64,000 nucleotides of DNA from contig NZ_BMTN01000006.1 in assembly GCF_014649695.1 (NCBI RefSeq), positions 186,001 through 250,000 of the forward strand. The letters are read 5' to 3'. This stretch comes from Streptomyces kurssanovii. GTDB lineage: Bacteria; Actinomycetota; Actinomycetes; Streptomycetales; Streptomycetaceae. The number at the start of each line of letters is the position of its first letter. Position 1 is the stretch's first letter. The notes beneath the pieces are model-generated. The model saw nothing but the letters and a program-made list of their open reading frames with translations. It searched no databases and was not told where the DNA came from. The translations under genes were made by a program, and so were the position numbers. Positions 52,060 through 60,353 of the stretch are shown here, in pieces.

Positions 52060-54482
52060 GCCGCCCCGCACGGCACGGACGGCGCCGCCTTGGTCTGATC
52101 GCCGTCCTGCTGGCCCTGTTCACTTTGGTGCCGGCCTGCGCTCCGTCCGCCGACCCGGGGCCCACGCCGAAGCCGACCACGGCGGCTTCTCCGAGCAATG
52201 ACCTGGCGAAGAAGCCGAAGGACGGCAGCGACGGCATCCTCCAGCCCTTCAACGTCACCGACAAAGAAGGCGTACCGATCAGCGCCTACACCGTCAAGAC
52301 AGACACCGGCGGCTGGAAGGACATCGACCTCAAGATCTGGAACATCATCGCGCAACTGCTGTTCGGCATCTCGAAATGGGTCGTCGGCTTCACCTGCTGG
52401 CTGATCAATTGGGCACTGGACTTCGGACTGGCCGAGGTACTGGTAGGCCCCGTCGACAGCATCTCCACCACCATCAAGAACCAGGTCATCGACCGGCTCG
52501 GCCTCCCAGGCCTGTTCCTGATGTTCGCCGGCTTCTACTGCGGCTGGCTGATCCTTTTCAAGGAGCGCTCTCGCGGCTTCGCCGAAATCGGGGTCTCCCT
52601 GGTCGTCGCCGCGTTGACCACCACCGTGCTGGTCTCGCCCGCCCAAGTGCTCCTCGGCCAGCATGACCAGGCGCAGCCGCAGGGCTCGACCATGCTCCTG
52701 TCGGACAAGGGACTGCTCGGCACGGCCAGGTGCTTCACGCTCGAGGTCGCCACCATCGTCCTGGCCAAGGGCGCTGCGAGCGAACAGAACTGCGAGAACC
52801 CCGACAACGTGGCGAAGCCCATCACCGACGCCTTGGTGGACGCCTTCATCGTCAAGCCCAACCAGCTCATGGTCTACGGGACCACCTTCGAAGACTCCTG
52901 CGACAAGGCGTTCCGTAAGTTCAAGCTCGCCGAGTTCAACCTGAACCAGCTCGGGATGAACTACTGGGACGCCGCGATGATGGACTCGATGTACGACACG
53001 AACTACATCGAGTCGCTGACCGCGGCCTCGAAGGAGTTCGAAGGGGCCTGCGGCGATGTGAAGCCCAAGGCCAAGCGCGCCTCCGCCGACCTGGCTTTCT
53101 CAGCGCTGTTCGTCGCGATCGCAGCGATCATCGTGGCCGTTCTCATGGTGCTCGTCACCGGCGGTTTCCTCACCGCGCAGGGCTGGCTGGCGTTCGAGGC
53201 GATCCGCGGTCACTGGGCCCTGTGTGCAGGCATCCTCCCGGGCGGCGGGCGCGCCACGCTGTGGCGCTGGTTCTCCGCGATCACCAAGGCGGTCCTCGGC
53301 ATCGTCCTGGCCATCCTGTTCCTGGCCATCTTCATCCTGATCGTGCTCGCCCTCATCGACGCTCCGACCGGCGACGTCCTGGCCGTGAAGTTCATCGTCA
53401 TCGACGTGACGGCCGTGGCCGGCCTGGCCGGCCACAAGCGCATCAAAGCCACCGCACAGAGCATCGCAGTCAATATGAACCGGAAGCTGGCCAACGCCCG
53501 TATCGGCGGCGCCGGCCAGTCCGTCTTCAACAGCCCGGAGCGCTACGCCGAGACCGCCCCCGGACTGAAGCAAATGTTCGGCGAGGCCCGCGACGAAGCC
53601 CGGCGAGTCACCCAGCCCGTGGGCAAGGGCCTGAAGACCGCCGGCAACGCCTGGGTCGGCTCCCCTCAGGCAGACCGCAAGTCCGGGCGCCTCCGTGCAG
53701 CCGCCCGCCTCGCCACCAACGCGGCCGCGGCCGTCGGTACGGGTGGCGCGAGCGCGGCCGCGAAGGTCGCCGTCCAGCAGGCAGCCAAGCAGACCCTGAA
53801 GAAGCGCCTGGCCACAGCCGCCGCGAACCGGATGTCCCAGACCCGGGGCGGCCGGGCCACCATGGCCACCGGCAAGGCGGCCGCCGCCACCGCGAAGTAC
53901 GGCGCGAAGGCCGGGAAGTTCGCCTTCATGGCCACGGTCGGCGCGCCGGTGGGTATCCCGCGGGGCGTCGCCGCGACCAGGCGAGGCGCAGCCGCGGCCA
54001 AGGCCCGGGCGGACGAGGTACGCGGCCGGCTGAAGGCCGTGAAGGAACGCACGGTCGACAAGAAGGTCCAAGAGGCCAAGGACTTCGGCGCCGAGTACAA
54101 GCGCAACGTCGCCACGGCAGGCAAGTTCGTCGCGAAGACCGGAACCAAGGCGCAGGTGAACCTCGGTTTGGCGCCGATCCAGCCGAACCCCAGGGCCTCG
54201 GCTCCGCCTGGTCCCCGGGCCGGCGCGATCGCGCCGAAGAACCCTGGCGCCAAGCCGGCGGTCGCCGGCACCAGGACGCCAGCGTCCGGAACCAAGGCGC
54301 CGAAGGCGGCCACGCCACCGGCTTCCAGTCCCACCACGGTGCCGAAGATGCCGACTCCGCCCACCCCTGCCCCGCCGACACCGCCGGCCGCGAAGAAGGC
54401 GACCCCGGCAAAGCCGCCGGCCGCGCCCCGGGGCATCCGGCGCGCCAGCCGCCCGTCCGGTCCGCCCAGGCCGCGGCCCTAG
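52056..54482 (+). CDS. VirB6/TrbL-like polytopic channel protein with a long basic tail
   Basis: This 808-residue protein has a Lys/Arg-rich start with a hydrophobic helix ending LVPACAP (a possible lipobox), then about seven further hydrophobic segments between residues 95 and 465 (for example LFLMFAGFYCGWLILF and AVLGIVLAILFLAIFILIVL), and a 340-residue basic, Ala/Pro-rich tail with little predicted structure. This is the VirB6/TrbL/TcpH layout of Gram-positive transfer channels. ATG at 52056 overlaps the ATPase stop in ATGA. The tail might bind peptidoglycan or DNA. Confidence 0.75.
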   Translation: MSRPARHGRRRLGLIAVLLALFTLVPACAPSADPGPTPKPTTAASPSNDLAKKPKDGSDGILQPFNVTDKEGVPISAYTVKTDTGGWKDIDLKIWNIIAQLLFGISKWVVGFTCWLINWALDFGLAEVLVGPVDSISTTIKNQVIDRLGLPGLFLMFAGFYCGWLILFKERSRGFAEIGVSLVVAALTTTVLVSPAQVLLGQHDQAQPQGSTMLLSDKGLLGTARCFTLEVATIVLAKGAASEQNCENPDNVAKPITDALVDAFIVKPNQLMVYGTTFEDSCDKAFRKFKLAEFNLNQLGMNYWDAAMMDSMYDTNYIESLTAASKEFEGACGDVKPKAKRASADLAFSALFVAIAAIIVAVLMVLVTGGFLTAQGWLAFEAIRGHWALCAGILPGGGRATLWRWFSAITKAVLGIVLAILFLAIFILIVLALIDAPTGDVLAVKFIVIDVTAVAGLAGHKRIKATAQSIAVNMNRKLANARIGGAGQSVFNSPERYAETAPGLKQMFGEARDEARRVTQPVGKGLKTAGNAWVGSPQADRKSGRLRAAARLATNAAAAVGTGGASAAAKVAVQQAAKQTLKKRLATAAANRMSQTRGGRATMATGKAAAATAKYGAKAGKFAFMATVGAPVGIPRGVAATRRGAAAAKARADEVRGRLKAVKERTVDKKVQEAKDFGAEYKRNVATAGKFVAKTGTKAQVNLGLAPIQPNPRASAPPGPRAGAIAPKNPGAKPAVAGTRTPASGTKAPKAATPPASSPTTVPKMPTPPTPAPPTPPAAKKATPAKPPAAPRGIRRASRPSGPPRPRP

Positions 54483-54488
54483 CCGCAG

Positions 54489-54515
54489 GCGGCCGGGGCC
54501 TCGCGCCCCGGCCGC
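54489..54515 (+). terminator. hairpin after the VirB6/TrbL-like gene
   Basis: GCGGCCGGGGC (54489-54499) pairs perfectly with 54505-54515 around a 5-base loop, just after the stop codon and 40 bases before the next gene. It may reduce downstream expression rather than end the operon. Confidence 0.55.
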
Positions 54516-54554
54516 GCAGATCACTGCACCAGAACCACCCGACGGGGGACCTCC

Positions 54555-55223
54555 ATGCCCAAAACCGATGCCAAGCGTGCCCAGCTCGCCACGATCGCGC
54601 TGTTCGCCGCCTCGGCGGTCCTGGCAACTGTTGGCGTGGCCCTGCTTTTCGGGTTCCGTGGGGCCGAGCGTCCCACCGCCATTCCGTCGGCGCCCACGAC
54701 GAGCGCCCCCGCAGCCGAAGCAGCAGGCCAAGGAGCCGCGAGCGCGAGCCCGGACCCGTCGTCGCCCGAGACGGAGCCCTCCGAGTCCGTTGTTGCTGCG
54801 GGACCGAGCCCTGTAGCGGCGCCGATGCATGAGGTGGCCCGCGCCTTCACGGTCGCGTGGGCCAGCCACGACGCCCGCCCGGGCGGGGACACCTCGTACG
54901 ACGACGCGTCCCGCCGCGCTGCCGCCTTCGCCGAGCGCGAGTTCGCCGAGGACCTGCGCACCCACACCAGCGGCAGTGCCGGCGGACGGCAGTGGCTGAG
55001 CTGGAGCGAGCGTCAGGTCCAAGTGACCGCGGCGGTCTTGCGGGTCTCACTGCCGGACGGGGCGCCGGCTCCGACCCAGGACTCCGGTTTCGTACGGGTC
55101 GTCTACAAGGTGACGGAGACACCGGCTCAGGGCTCTCCCACCGAGTCGGAGCAGCACGTCGCTCTCAAGCTCCGCCGCGGCGACGACGGCACCTGGCGCG
55201 TGGCCGGACTGCCCTATGTCTGA
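54555..55223 (+). CDS. exported single-helix protein, VirB8/NTF2-like
   Basis: This 222-residue protein has a short cytoplasmic start, one hydrophobic segment (about 10-33), a Ser/Pro/Ala-rich linker to residue 90 and a C-terminal domain (about 90-220) with HEVARAFTVAWASHD and RVVYKVTETPAQG that resembles NTF2-like transfer proteins of the TcpC/VirB8 group. It probably sits beside the channel outside the membrane. Its end overlaps the next gene by eight bases. Confidence 0.65.
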   Translation: MPKTDAKRAQLATIALFAASAVLATVGVALLFGFRGAERPTAIPSAPTTSAPAAEAAGQGAASASPDPSSPETEPSESVVAAGPSPVAAPMHEVARAFTVAWASHDARPGGDTSYDDASRRAAAFAEREFAEDLRTHTSGSAGGRQWLSWSERQVQVTAAVLRVSLPDGAPAPTQDSGFVRVVYKVTETPAQGSPTESEQHVALKLRRGDDGTWRVAGLPYV

Positions 55224-56673
55224 GCAGGCCGAGTCGAAGGTGCTCCGGAAGTTGGTGATCAGCGCCCTCCTCGCCGCGCTCCTCGCCTTCGGCCTGATCA
55301 TCAGCGCGGTGCTCGCCCTGTCCTCCGCCATCGGTGAGGACAACACGAGCGATGCCCTGGAGAACGCTGGGTTCGGGGGTGGGCTTTCGGACACCAAGGA
55401 GATCCCCGACTGGTTGCGCCCCATCATCATCGACGCGGTGGCGGAGTACGGGTGCGCGGAGGTCACCCCGTCGCTGATCGCCGCCCAGCTCTACCAGGAG
55501 TCCACCTTCCGCACGAATCCTCCCGACGGCGGGGCCGGCGCCTTGGGCATCGCCCAGTTCATCCCGGACACGTGGGCCGCTGAAGGCATCGACGGCAACA
55601 AGGACGGGCGGAAGGACCCGTTGGAACCGAAGGACGCCGTCCCGGCCATGGTGTCCTACGACTGCAAGATGGCCGACGAGATCCGCAACGTTCCGGGCGA
55701 CGTGGTGGACAACATGCTCGCCGCCTACAACGCCGGCGCCTACAAGGTGAAGAAGTACAGCGGCGTCCCGCCGTACGAGGAGACCAGGAGGTACGTCCGC
55801 GAGATCCGCGAGCGGGCCGAGAAGTGGGCGGCCCCGACGGAGGGCAAGGTCTCCGGCGGCCTCGGCAAGGTCGTCGCCGGCGCCAAGGAGGCTCTCGACA
55901 CCCCCTACCTGTACGGCGGCAACTGCAAGCCGAAGTTCACCGGCGCCAACCGGTGCGACTGCTCCAGCCTGGTCAAGTACGCCTGGAGCAAGGTGGGCGA
56001 GAACCTCCCCCGTACCACCTACGACCAGGTAAAGATCGGCAGCAAGGTGAAGTCGGTGAACGACCTGCGCCCCGGCGACCTCATCTTCTCCGACGGCAGC
56101 GCGTCCCGCCCGGAGCACGTGTCCATGTACATCGGGGGCGGCGATGTCATCGACGCGCCGCGCACCGGCGCCAAAGTCCGCATCAAGCCCCTGTCGTACT
56201 GGAAAGACCGGATCCTGATCATGAAGCGTCCGGACTACACCGAGCCTGCCACGGGCGGTGGCTCGGGCAGCTGGGTCGCCCCGGTCGCCGACGACGCCGT
56301 CGGCACCGGGTACCGGGTGTCGGGCTCGATGTGGTCGAGCGGCTACCACACCGGCGTCGACTTCCCCGTGCCCACTGGGACCGCTATCCGCGCGGTCGGC
56401 CCGGGCACCGTGGTCACGGCCGGCTCGAACAGCGCCTACGGCTATCAGGTGGTGATCAAGCACGGGGACGGCAAGTACTCGCAGTACGCGCACCTGGCCT
56501 CGCTGGGCGTCGTCGATGGGCAGAAGGTGAACGGAGGCGACCGGATCGGGTACTCCGGCGCCACGGGCAACGTCAGCGGTCCGCACCTGCACTTCGAGAT
56601 ACGCACAGGCCCCGGCTACGGCTCGGACATCGACCCGCTGCGCTACCTCCGAAGCCACGGGGTGAAGATCTGA
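55216..56673 (+). CDS. three-domain peptidoglycan hydrolase: lytic transglycosylase, NlpC/P60 and M23
   Basis: This 485-residue protein is exported by an N-terminal helix (about 12-38). Three wall-degrading domains follow: an SLT lytic transglycosylase with Glu95 in LYQESTF (about 60-205), an NlpC/P60 endopeptidase with Cys249 (CDCSSL) and His301 (EHVSMYIG), and an M23 metallopeptidase with HTGVDFP (His378, Asp382) and HLHFE (His457, His459). Together they can cut both glycan and peptide bonds, opening the thick wall for the transfer channel. GTG/ATG overlap with the previous gene. A hairpin follows. Confidence 0.92.
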   Translation: MSEQAESKVLRKLVISALLAALLAFGLIISAVLALSSAIGEDNTSDALENAGFGGGLSDTKEIPDWLRPIIIDAVAEYGCAEVTPSLIAAQLYQESTFRTNPPDGGAGALGIAQFIPDTWAAEGIDGNKDGRKDPLEPKDAVPAMVSYDCKMADEIRNVPGDVVDNMLAAYNAGAYKVKKYSGVPPYEETRRYVREIRERAEKWAAPTEGKVSGGLGKVVAGAKEALDTPYLYGGNCKPKFTGANRCDCSSLVKYAWSKVGENLPRTTYDQVKIGSKVKSVNDLRPGDLIFSDGSASRPEHVSMYIGGGDVIDAPRTGAKVRIKPLSYWKDRILIMKRPDYTEPATGGGSGSWVAPVADDAVGTGYRVSGSMWSSGYHTGVDFPVPTGTAIRAVGPGTVVTAGSNSAYGYQVVIKHGDGKYSQYAHLASLGVVDGQKVNGGDRIGYSGATGNVSGPHLHFEIRTGPGYGSDIDPLRYLRSHGVKI

Positions 56674-56689
56674 CCCTCGCACCGCCGTC

Positions 56690-56725
56690 GGCGCCATGGA
56701 CTCCCCCTGCGGAGCCCATGGCGCC
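56690..56725 (+). terminator. hairpin after the peptidoglycan hydrolase gene
   Basis: GGCGCCATGG (56690-56699) pairs with 56716-56725, with an inner CTCC/GGAG stem. It lies 16 bases after the stop codon, so it probably ends the first transfer operon. Confidence 0.6.
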
Positions 56726-56763
56726 TGCCTGCGTGACCGCTTGCGAAGAAGGTCGGCCAGGAG

Positions 56764-56797
56764 TGTCACACCGAGCCGGATCCCGACACCTGTAGCA
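56764..56797 (+). promoter_or_regulatory. copy 2 of the two-part conserved element
   Basis: The same blocks as at 46951: TGTCACACCGA, nine different bases and CGACACCTGTAGCA. It lies after the operon hairpin and before the small genes at 56904 and 57044, as expected for a promoter of a second transcription unit. Confidence 0.55.
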
Positions 56798-56903
56798 GTC
56801 GAAAGGCCCGTTTGCTCTGGAGGTGCCCCCGTGCTCCGGCTCCCCCCTTTGCTCGTCCCGACCCGTGTCGAGGCGTCGCTCGCCCGTCCTCGGGCGGTGG
56901 GCG

Positions 56904-57005
56904 ATGGCCACGAGCGACTTCATCGACAGCGCGATCGGCTTCGTTCAGGAGCTGCCCGCCCACGCCGAGCGACGGGCGGACCGGGTGCTGGCCGGGATGT
57001 TCTGA
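56904..57005 (+). CDS. possible 33-residue micro-protein
   Basis: An ATG at 56904 opens MATSDFIDSAIGFVQELPAH, then ERRADRVLAGMF, and ends at 57005. The upstream GGTGGG is a modest ribosome site. The sequence is amphipathic. It sits between the conserved two-part element and the next gene, but is too short for certainty. Confidence 0.35.
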   Translation: MATSDFIDSAIGFVQELPAHAERRADRVLAGMF

Positions 57006-57043
57006 GCGGCGCGGTCCGGATCACGTAAAGAAGGGAGAGGGAC

Positions 57044-57424
57044 ATGCGCGGTGAACACGAGCAGGATCGGCCGGTCAGGTGGCGGGAGGCCCACCCGGAG
57101 GCTTTCGCGGAGCTGAGGCGCACCTGGGGGGTGATCGGGCACAGCAGTGTCCTCATGGTGCTCAGCCTGAGCCTGATCGGAACGTCGCTCACCATCGGGT
57201 ACCTGCACATGGCGGGTTGGGTGGAAAGCGTGGTGCGTCTGGGTGCAAGTCTCGCTGCGGTCTGCTGCGGCTCGGTCGCGCTGTGGCGGCTGATGCGCAC
57301 CCTGTGGAGGACCCTTCGGGCAATCGTCCGCACGTCTCGGCCCCGCGAAGCCGCCGTCGCCGCGACGCCAAGCGCGTCCGCCGGCGACACGGTGCCCGAG
57401 CCCGAACCGGCGGCGGGGCGTTGA
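57044..57424 (+). CDS. small membrane protein of unknown function
   Basis: This 126-residue protein follows AAGGGAGAGGGAC. It has a hydrophilic start, two hydrophobic segments (about 29-52 and 58-78; SSVLMVLSLSLIGTSLTIGY) and a basic then Ala/Pro-rich C-terminus. It might be an entry-exclusion or accessory transfer protein given its position, but nothing in the sequence proves it. Confidence 0.6.
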   Translation: MRGEHEQDRPVRWREAHPEAFAELRRTWGVIGHSSVLMVLSLSLIGTSLTIGYLHMAGWVESVVRLGASLAAVCCGSVALWRLMRTLWRTLRAIVRTSRPREAAVAATPSASAGDTVPEPEPAAGR

Positions 57425-58198
57425 CCCCGTGAACGGCCCGGGTGAAGATGCCGGGTTCGCGCAGGGCGGCGAATTCACGTGGACACACGCGCCCTCTTGT
57501 TGAGAATCTCGCTAACGCCAACTCCGTTGTGGGCACCACTCGTTACACTGGTCACTTTAGTTGACAGTAAGCGCGGCTCGTGTAGATGATCGAACGTCAC
57601 CCTTCCGTTCGTCTGCGCGGCAATGGTGATGTTCAGCGTCCTTCGGGGCGGCGTCGCGTGTCCATGGGGGTGTTCACGGTGGGGATGGAAGTCGGTTAGC
57701 TGCGCTCGGCCTGCTGCACGCTTCTGCGACTCCACATTGCAGCACCATCGATGCGGACGCTCGCCGAGGTCCTCGAGCAGCGGCTTCAGTCCCCAGAAAC
57801 TCGGGTGACGTCAGAAAGCGCTCCACGTAGCCTCCAAGGCCCGCCACTTGGGCCCATCGGGCTTCCGGGGCGGCCATCCGTGAGCGCCACCGACCAACCG
57901 CTCGACCACGGGGGATATGCCAGTGCCAATCACCAGCAGAACGCGAATACGTGGGGCCGGTAGGGCCGTTGCGGCATTCGGCGGCCAACGGCCCTTCACC
58001 CGGAGAACGGGCAACCCACGTCGCCGGCTGCGGGAACAAAACGTCTGCCCTTCGGCTGTAGTCGTGAGCTCGCCGCGTCCTGGACCGACATGTCCATCCA
58101 TGGCTGGCAGGACGCGGTAGAGGAACCTCCTCTGCGCGCCTGGTCTTCATTGGTCGCACGTTCGCGCCCGCATCCGACACCTGAAGGGGGATCTGCCC
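57425..58198. other. 774-bp region without a supported gene; promoter-like element
   Basis: TTGACA (57561-57566) and TAGATG (57583-57588) with a 16-base spacer form a good plus-strand promoter candidate. Bases 57545-57600 are A+T rich. On the minus strand two overlapping frames (for example RIRVLLVIGTGIS around 57940, then a shift to GGYVERFLTSPEFLG) look like fragments of a dead gene, possibly with a nucleotide-binding fold. I cannot identify it. Confidence 0.4.
57561..57588 (+). promoter_or_regulatory. promoter candidate
   Basis: TTGACA and TAGATG with a 16-base spacer and a TG dinucleotide before the -10. The first gene it could serve starts about 610 bases downstream (58199), so either a long leader or an unseen small transcript lies between. 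Confidence 0.35.
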
Positions 58199-58777
58199 AT
58201 GGCACCGTCCACCATGCCCCGCACCCATGCTCTGCGTCTCGCCGGCACCGTTCTTGCGTGTGCCATGACCGCCGGAACGCTGGCCGGCTGCGGCTCCAGC
58301 AGCACGAAGAACGCTCCGTCGTCCTCTGCTCCCGCTCCGGCGTCCAAGTCGCCGTCCAGCGACCCGGACCAGGCCGCCAAGGACGACGTCTTGTCCGCCT
58401 ACACCAACATGCGCCAGATCCAGATCAAGATGGCCGACGACGGAGAGCTGCACACCGAGGACCTGGCGAAATACGCCAAGGGGGACGCAGCGACCGACCT
58501 GAAGAAGTCCGTCCTGCGCAACAGGTCCGCGAACATCAAGTTCACCGGCCGGCCCGGGATGAGCCCCACGGTCACCGCCGTCGACACCAAGAGCAAGACC
58601 GCCACGCTCTCCGACTGCTTCGACGCGACCAACTGGAAGCCCGTCTACAAGGACTCCGGAAAGGCCGTCGAGCTGCCTGAGCAGCGCCTGAAGTACCCGG
58701 TCACGTCCCAAGCCACGCTGGAGGGCGACACATGGCTCATCACGAATGTCACCGCAGACCGAACGAAGGGCTGCTGA
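58199..58777 (+). CDS. lipoprotein, first copy of a duplicated module
   Basis: This 192-residue protein has a signal ending LAGC (Cys about 31), so it should be lipid-anchored outside. A Ser/Pro linker leads to a domain of about 130 residues with two late cysteines (SDCFDATNW and the C-terminal KGC). The domain recurs in the lipoprotein at 59724: NWKPVYKDSGKAVELPEQRL matches NWKLVKQKTGDAVKLPKERL there. ATG at 58199 follows AAGGGGG. The fold resembles NTF2/VirB8-like transfer proteins in pattern only. It overlaps the next gene by 46 bases. Confidence 0.75.
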   Translation: MAPSTMPRTHALRLAGTVLACAMTAGTLAGCGSSSTKNAPSSSAPAPASKSPSSDPDQAAKDDVLSAYTNMRQIQIKMADDGELHTEDLAKYAKGDAATDLKKSVLRNRSANIKFTGRPGMSPTVTAVDTKSKTATLSDCFDATNWKPVYKDSGKAVELPEQRLKYPVTSQATLEGDTWLITNVTADRTKGC

Positions 58778-59706
58778 CCCGCGCTGCCCGCGCGCTGGGC
58801 ATCGTCGCCGTCCTGGTCGCCGCCATGCTCCAAGCCGGCCCGGCCTACGCCGACGGGTGCGACGACCCCAACGACATGGACGTCTGCATCGACGTGGGTA
58901 CGGACGGCAAGCCGGGCGGGGGCGGTGGCACCGGCGGAGGCGGCGGAGGCGGCGGAGGCGGCGGAGGCGGCGGAGGCGGCGGAGGCCAGGGCAACGGGAA
59001 GTGCAAACTCACCGACGACACCGAGATCGACTGCCTGCCCGGATACAACCCCGCAGACCGCTGCTTCTACGAGCTGCTGGACCCCCAGCCGCCGTCCGGT
59101 CCGGGTCACACCGACATGAACGGTGCTGACACTTCCGGCCCCGGTGCCTTCTATCTGCGGGACTGCATCGTCAACGACGTCGGCGGAATCGTCTGGCTGA
59201 CTCAGCCTCCGGCAACCGTCCTTCCCGATCCCGAGGTACTGGCGCGTCAGGCCCGGGACAAGATGACGCTGCTCGGAGCCGCCATCGGCTCTGCGCCCGG
59301 GCCGGACCAGCCGGGTCTGGTCGGCATGCCGGTGTGGCTGTGGAACAACACGAGCGCCACCACGTGGGGGCCCAACAGCGCCACCGCCGCCGTACCCGGC
59401 CTGTCCGTGACGGCCACAGCTCGCGTCACCAAGATCACCTACTCCATGGGTGACGGCGGTTCGGTCACGTGCATCACCGCGGGCACGCGGTACGAGAAGT
59501 CCTTCGGGAACAAGTCCTCTCCGGATTGCGGCCACCGGTACACCAAGGTCTCCGCCGGCCAGCCGGGCGGCAAGTTCACCATCACCGCGACCAGTTCCTG
59601 GGAAGTCACCTGGCAGGCGTCGAACGGTGCGAGCGGAACGCTGCCCGACGAAATCCGTACCTCCAACACCACAGCGCGCGTCGGCGAGCTGCAGGTTGTC
59701 AACTAG
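58732..59706 (+). CDS. secreted Gly-rich protein, first copy of a duplicated module
   Basis: This 324-residue protein has a signal peptide (about 15-40, cleavage after AYA), a polyglycine run (residues about 65-85), and a C-terminal domain with PVWLWNN, TWGPNSATAAVPGLSVTATA, SPDCGHRYTKV and GTLPDEIRTSNT. Conserved cysteines suggest disulfides. The second copy at 60347 aligns through this whole domain. It likely forms part of a surface structure or adhesin; no known domain is certain. The ATG at 58732 lies within the lipoprotein gene; the corresponding start of copy 2 would fall later, so translation could begin downstream. Confidence 0.7.
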   Translation: MAHHECHRRPNEGLLTRAARALGIVAVLVAAMLQAGPAYADGCDDPNDMDVCIDVGTDGKPGGGGGTGGGGGGGGGGGGGGGGGGQGNGKCKLTDDTEIDCLPGYNPADRCFYELLDPQPPSGPGHTDMNGADTSGPGAFYLRDCIVNDVGGIVWLTQPPATVLPDPEVLARQARDKMTLLGAAIGSAPGPDQPGLVGMPVWLWNNTSATTWGPNSATAAVPGLSVTATARVTKITYSMGDGGSVTCITAGTRYEKSFGNKSSPDCGHRYTKVSAGQPGGKFTITATSSWEVTWQASNGASGTLPDEIRTSNTTARVGELQVVN

Positions 59707-59723
59707 CACGAGGAAGACCAACG

Positions 59724-60353
59724 ATGCCGCTTACCAAGCAGCAAACGGCACCCGAGCAGGCGCAGACGCTGCTGCCCATCACCAACGATGCCCCGCGCCG
59801 CCGCCGACGTCCGGTGGTCGCGGCCGCGGCCGCGGCTGTGATCGTTGCGGTCTCGGCCGCCGGCTGCAGCGGTGGCGGCAACGAGAAGAAGCCCGCCGCC
59901 TCGCCCACCTCGAGCGCCTCGCAGAGCACCGACCCGCAGGCGAAGGCCAAGGCCGAGGTCCTCGCGGTCTACCGCAGCTACTGGGACGCCCAAGTCAAGG
60001 CGTACGCGAAGGCCAGTCCCGTCGACACGGGCCTGGACAAGTACGCGTTCGACAAGGCTCTCGGTAAGGCCGAGTCCGAGCTCGTCGCCCTCAAGTTGAA
60101 CGGCAACGTCATCAAGGGCGAGCCGAAGCTGTCCCCGAAGGTCACTGCGAGCAGCCTGGACGAGTCGCCGAAGAAGGCCACGATCACCGACTGCGTCGAT
60201 GTCACCAACTGGAAACTGGTCAAGCAGAAGACGGGGGACGCTGTGAAGCTGCCCAAGGAGCGGCTCACACGGTTCGTGGCCACCATCTCCGCCCGGACCG
60301 TCGGCGAGAAGTGGATGATCGTCGAGACCCAGCAGCAGGATCGCCCATGCTGA
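59724..60353 (+). CDS. lipoprotein, second copy of the duplicated module
   Basis: This 209-residue protein has a longer, Arg-rich N-terminus (PRRRRRP) before a hydrophobic segment and a lipobox SAAGC. The C-terminal domain is homologous to the lipoprotein at 58199, including the two cysteines (TDCVDVTNW and DRPC). ATG at 59724 follows GAGGAAG. The same PRRRRRPVV membrane-entry motif is found in the SAF protein at 61343. It overlaps the next gene by seven bases. Confidence 0.75.
   Translation: MPLTKQQTAPEQAQTLLPITNDAPRRRRRPVVAAAAAAVIVAVSAAGCSGGGNEKKPAASPTSSASQSTDPQAKAKAEVLAVYRSYWDAQVKAYAKASPVDTGLDKYAFDKALGKAESELVALKLNGNVIKGEPKLSPKVTASSLDESPKKATITDCVDVTNWKLVKQKTGDAVKLPKERLTRFVATISARTVGEKWMIVETQQQDRPC

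Noticed and set aside
58920-58985. Glycine run as evidence of an expanded repeat or assembly error
   Set aside because: The second copy of the module has a similar Gly/Ser run at the same place, so it is a real linker.
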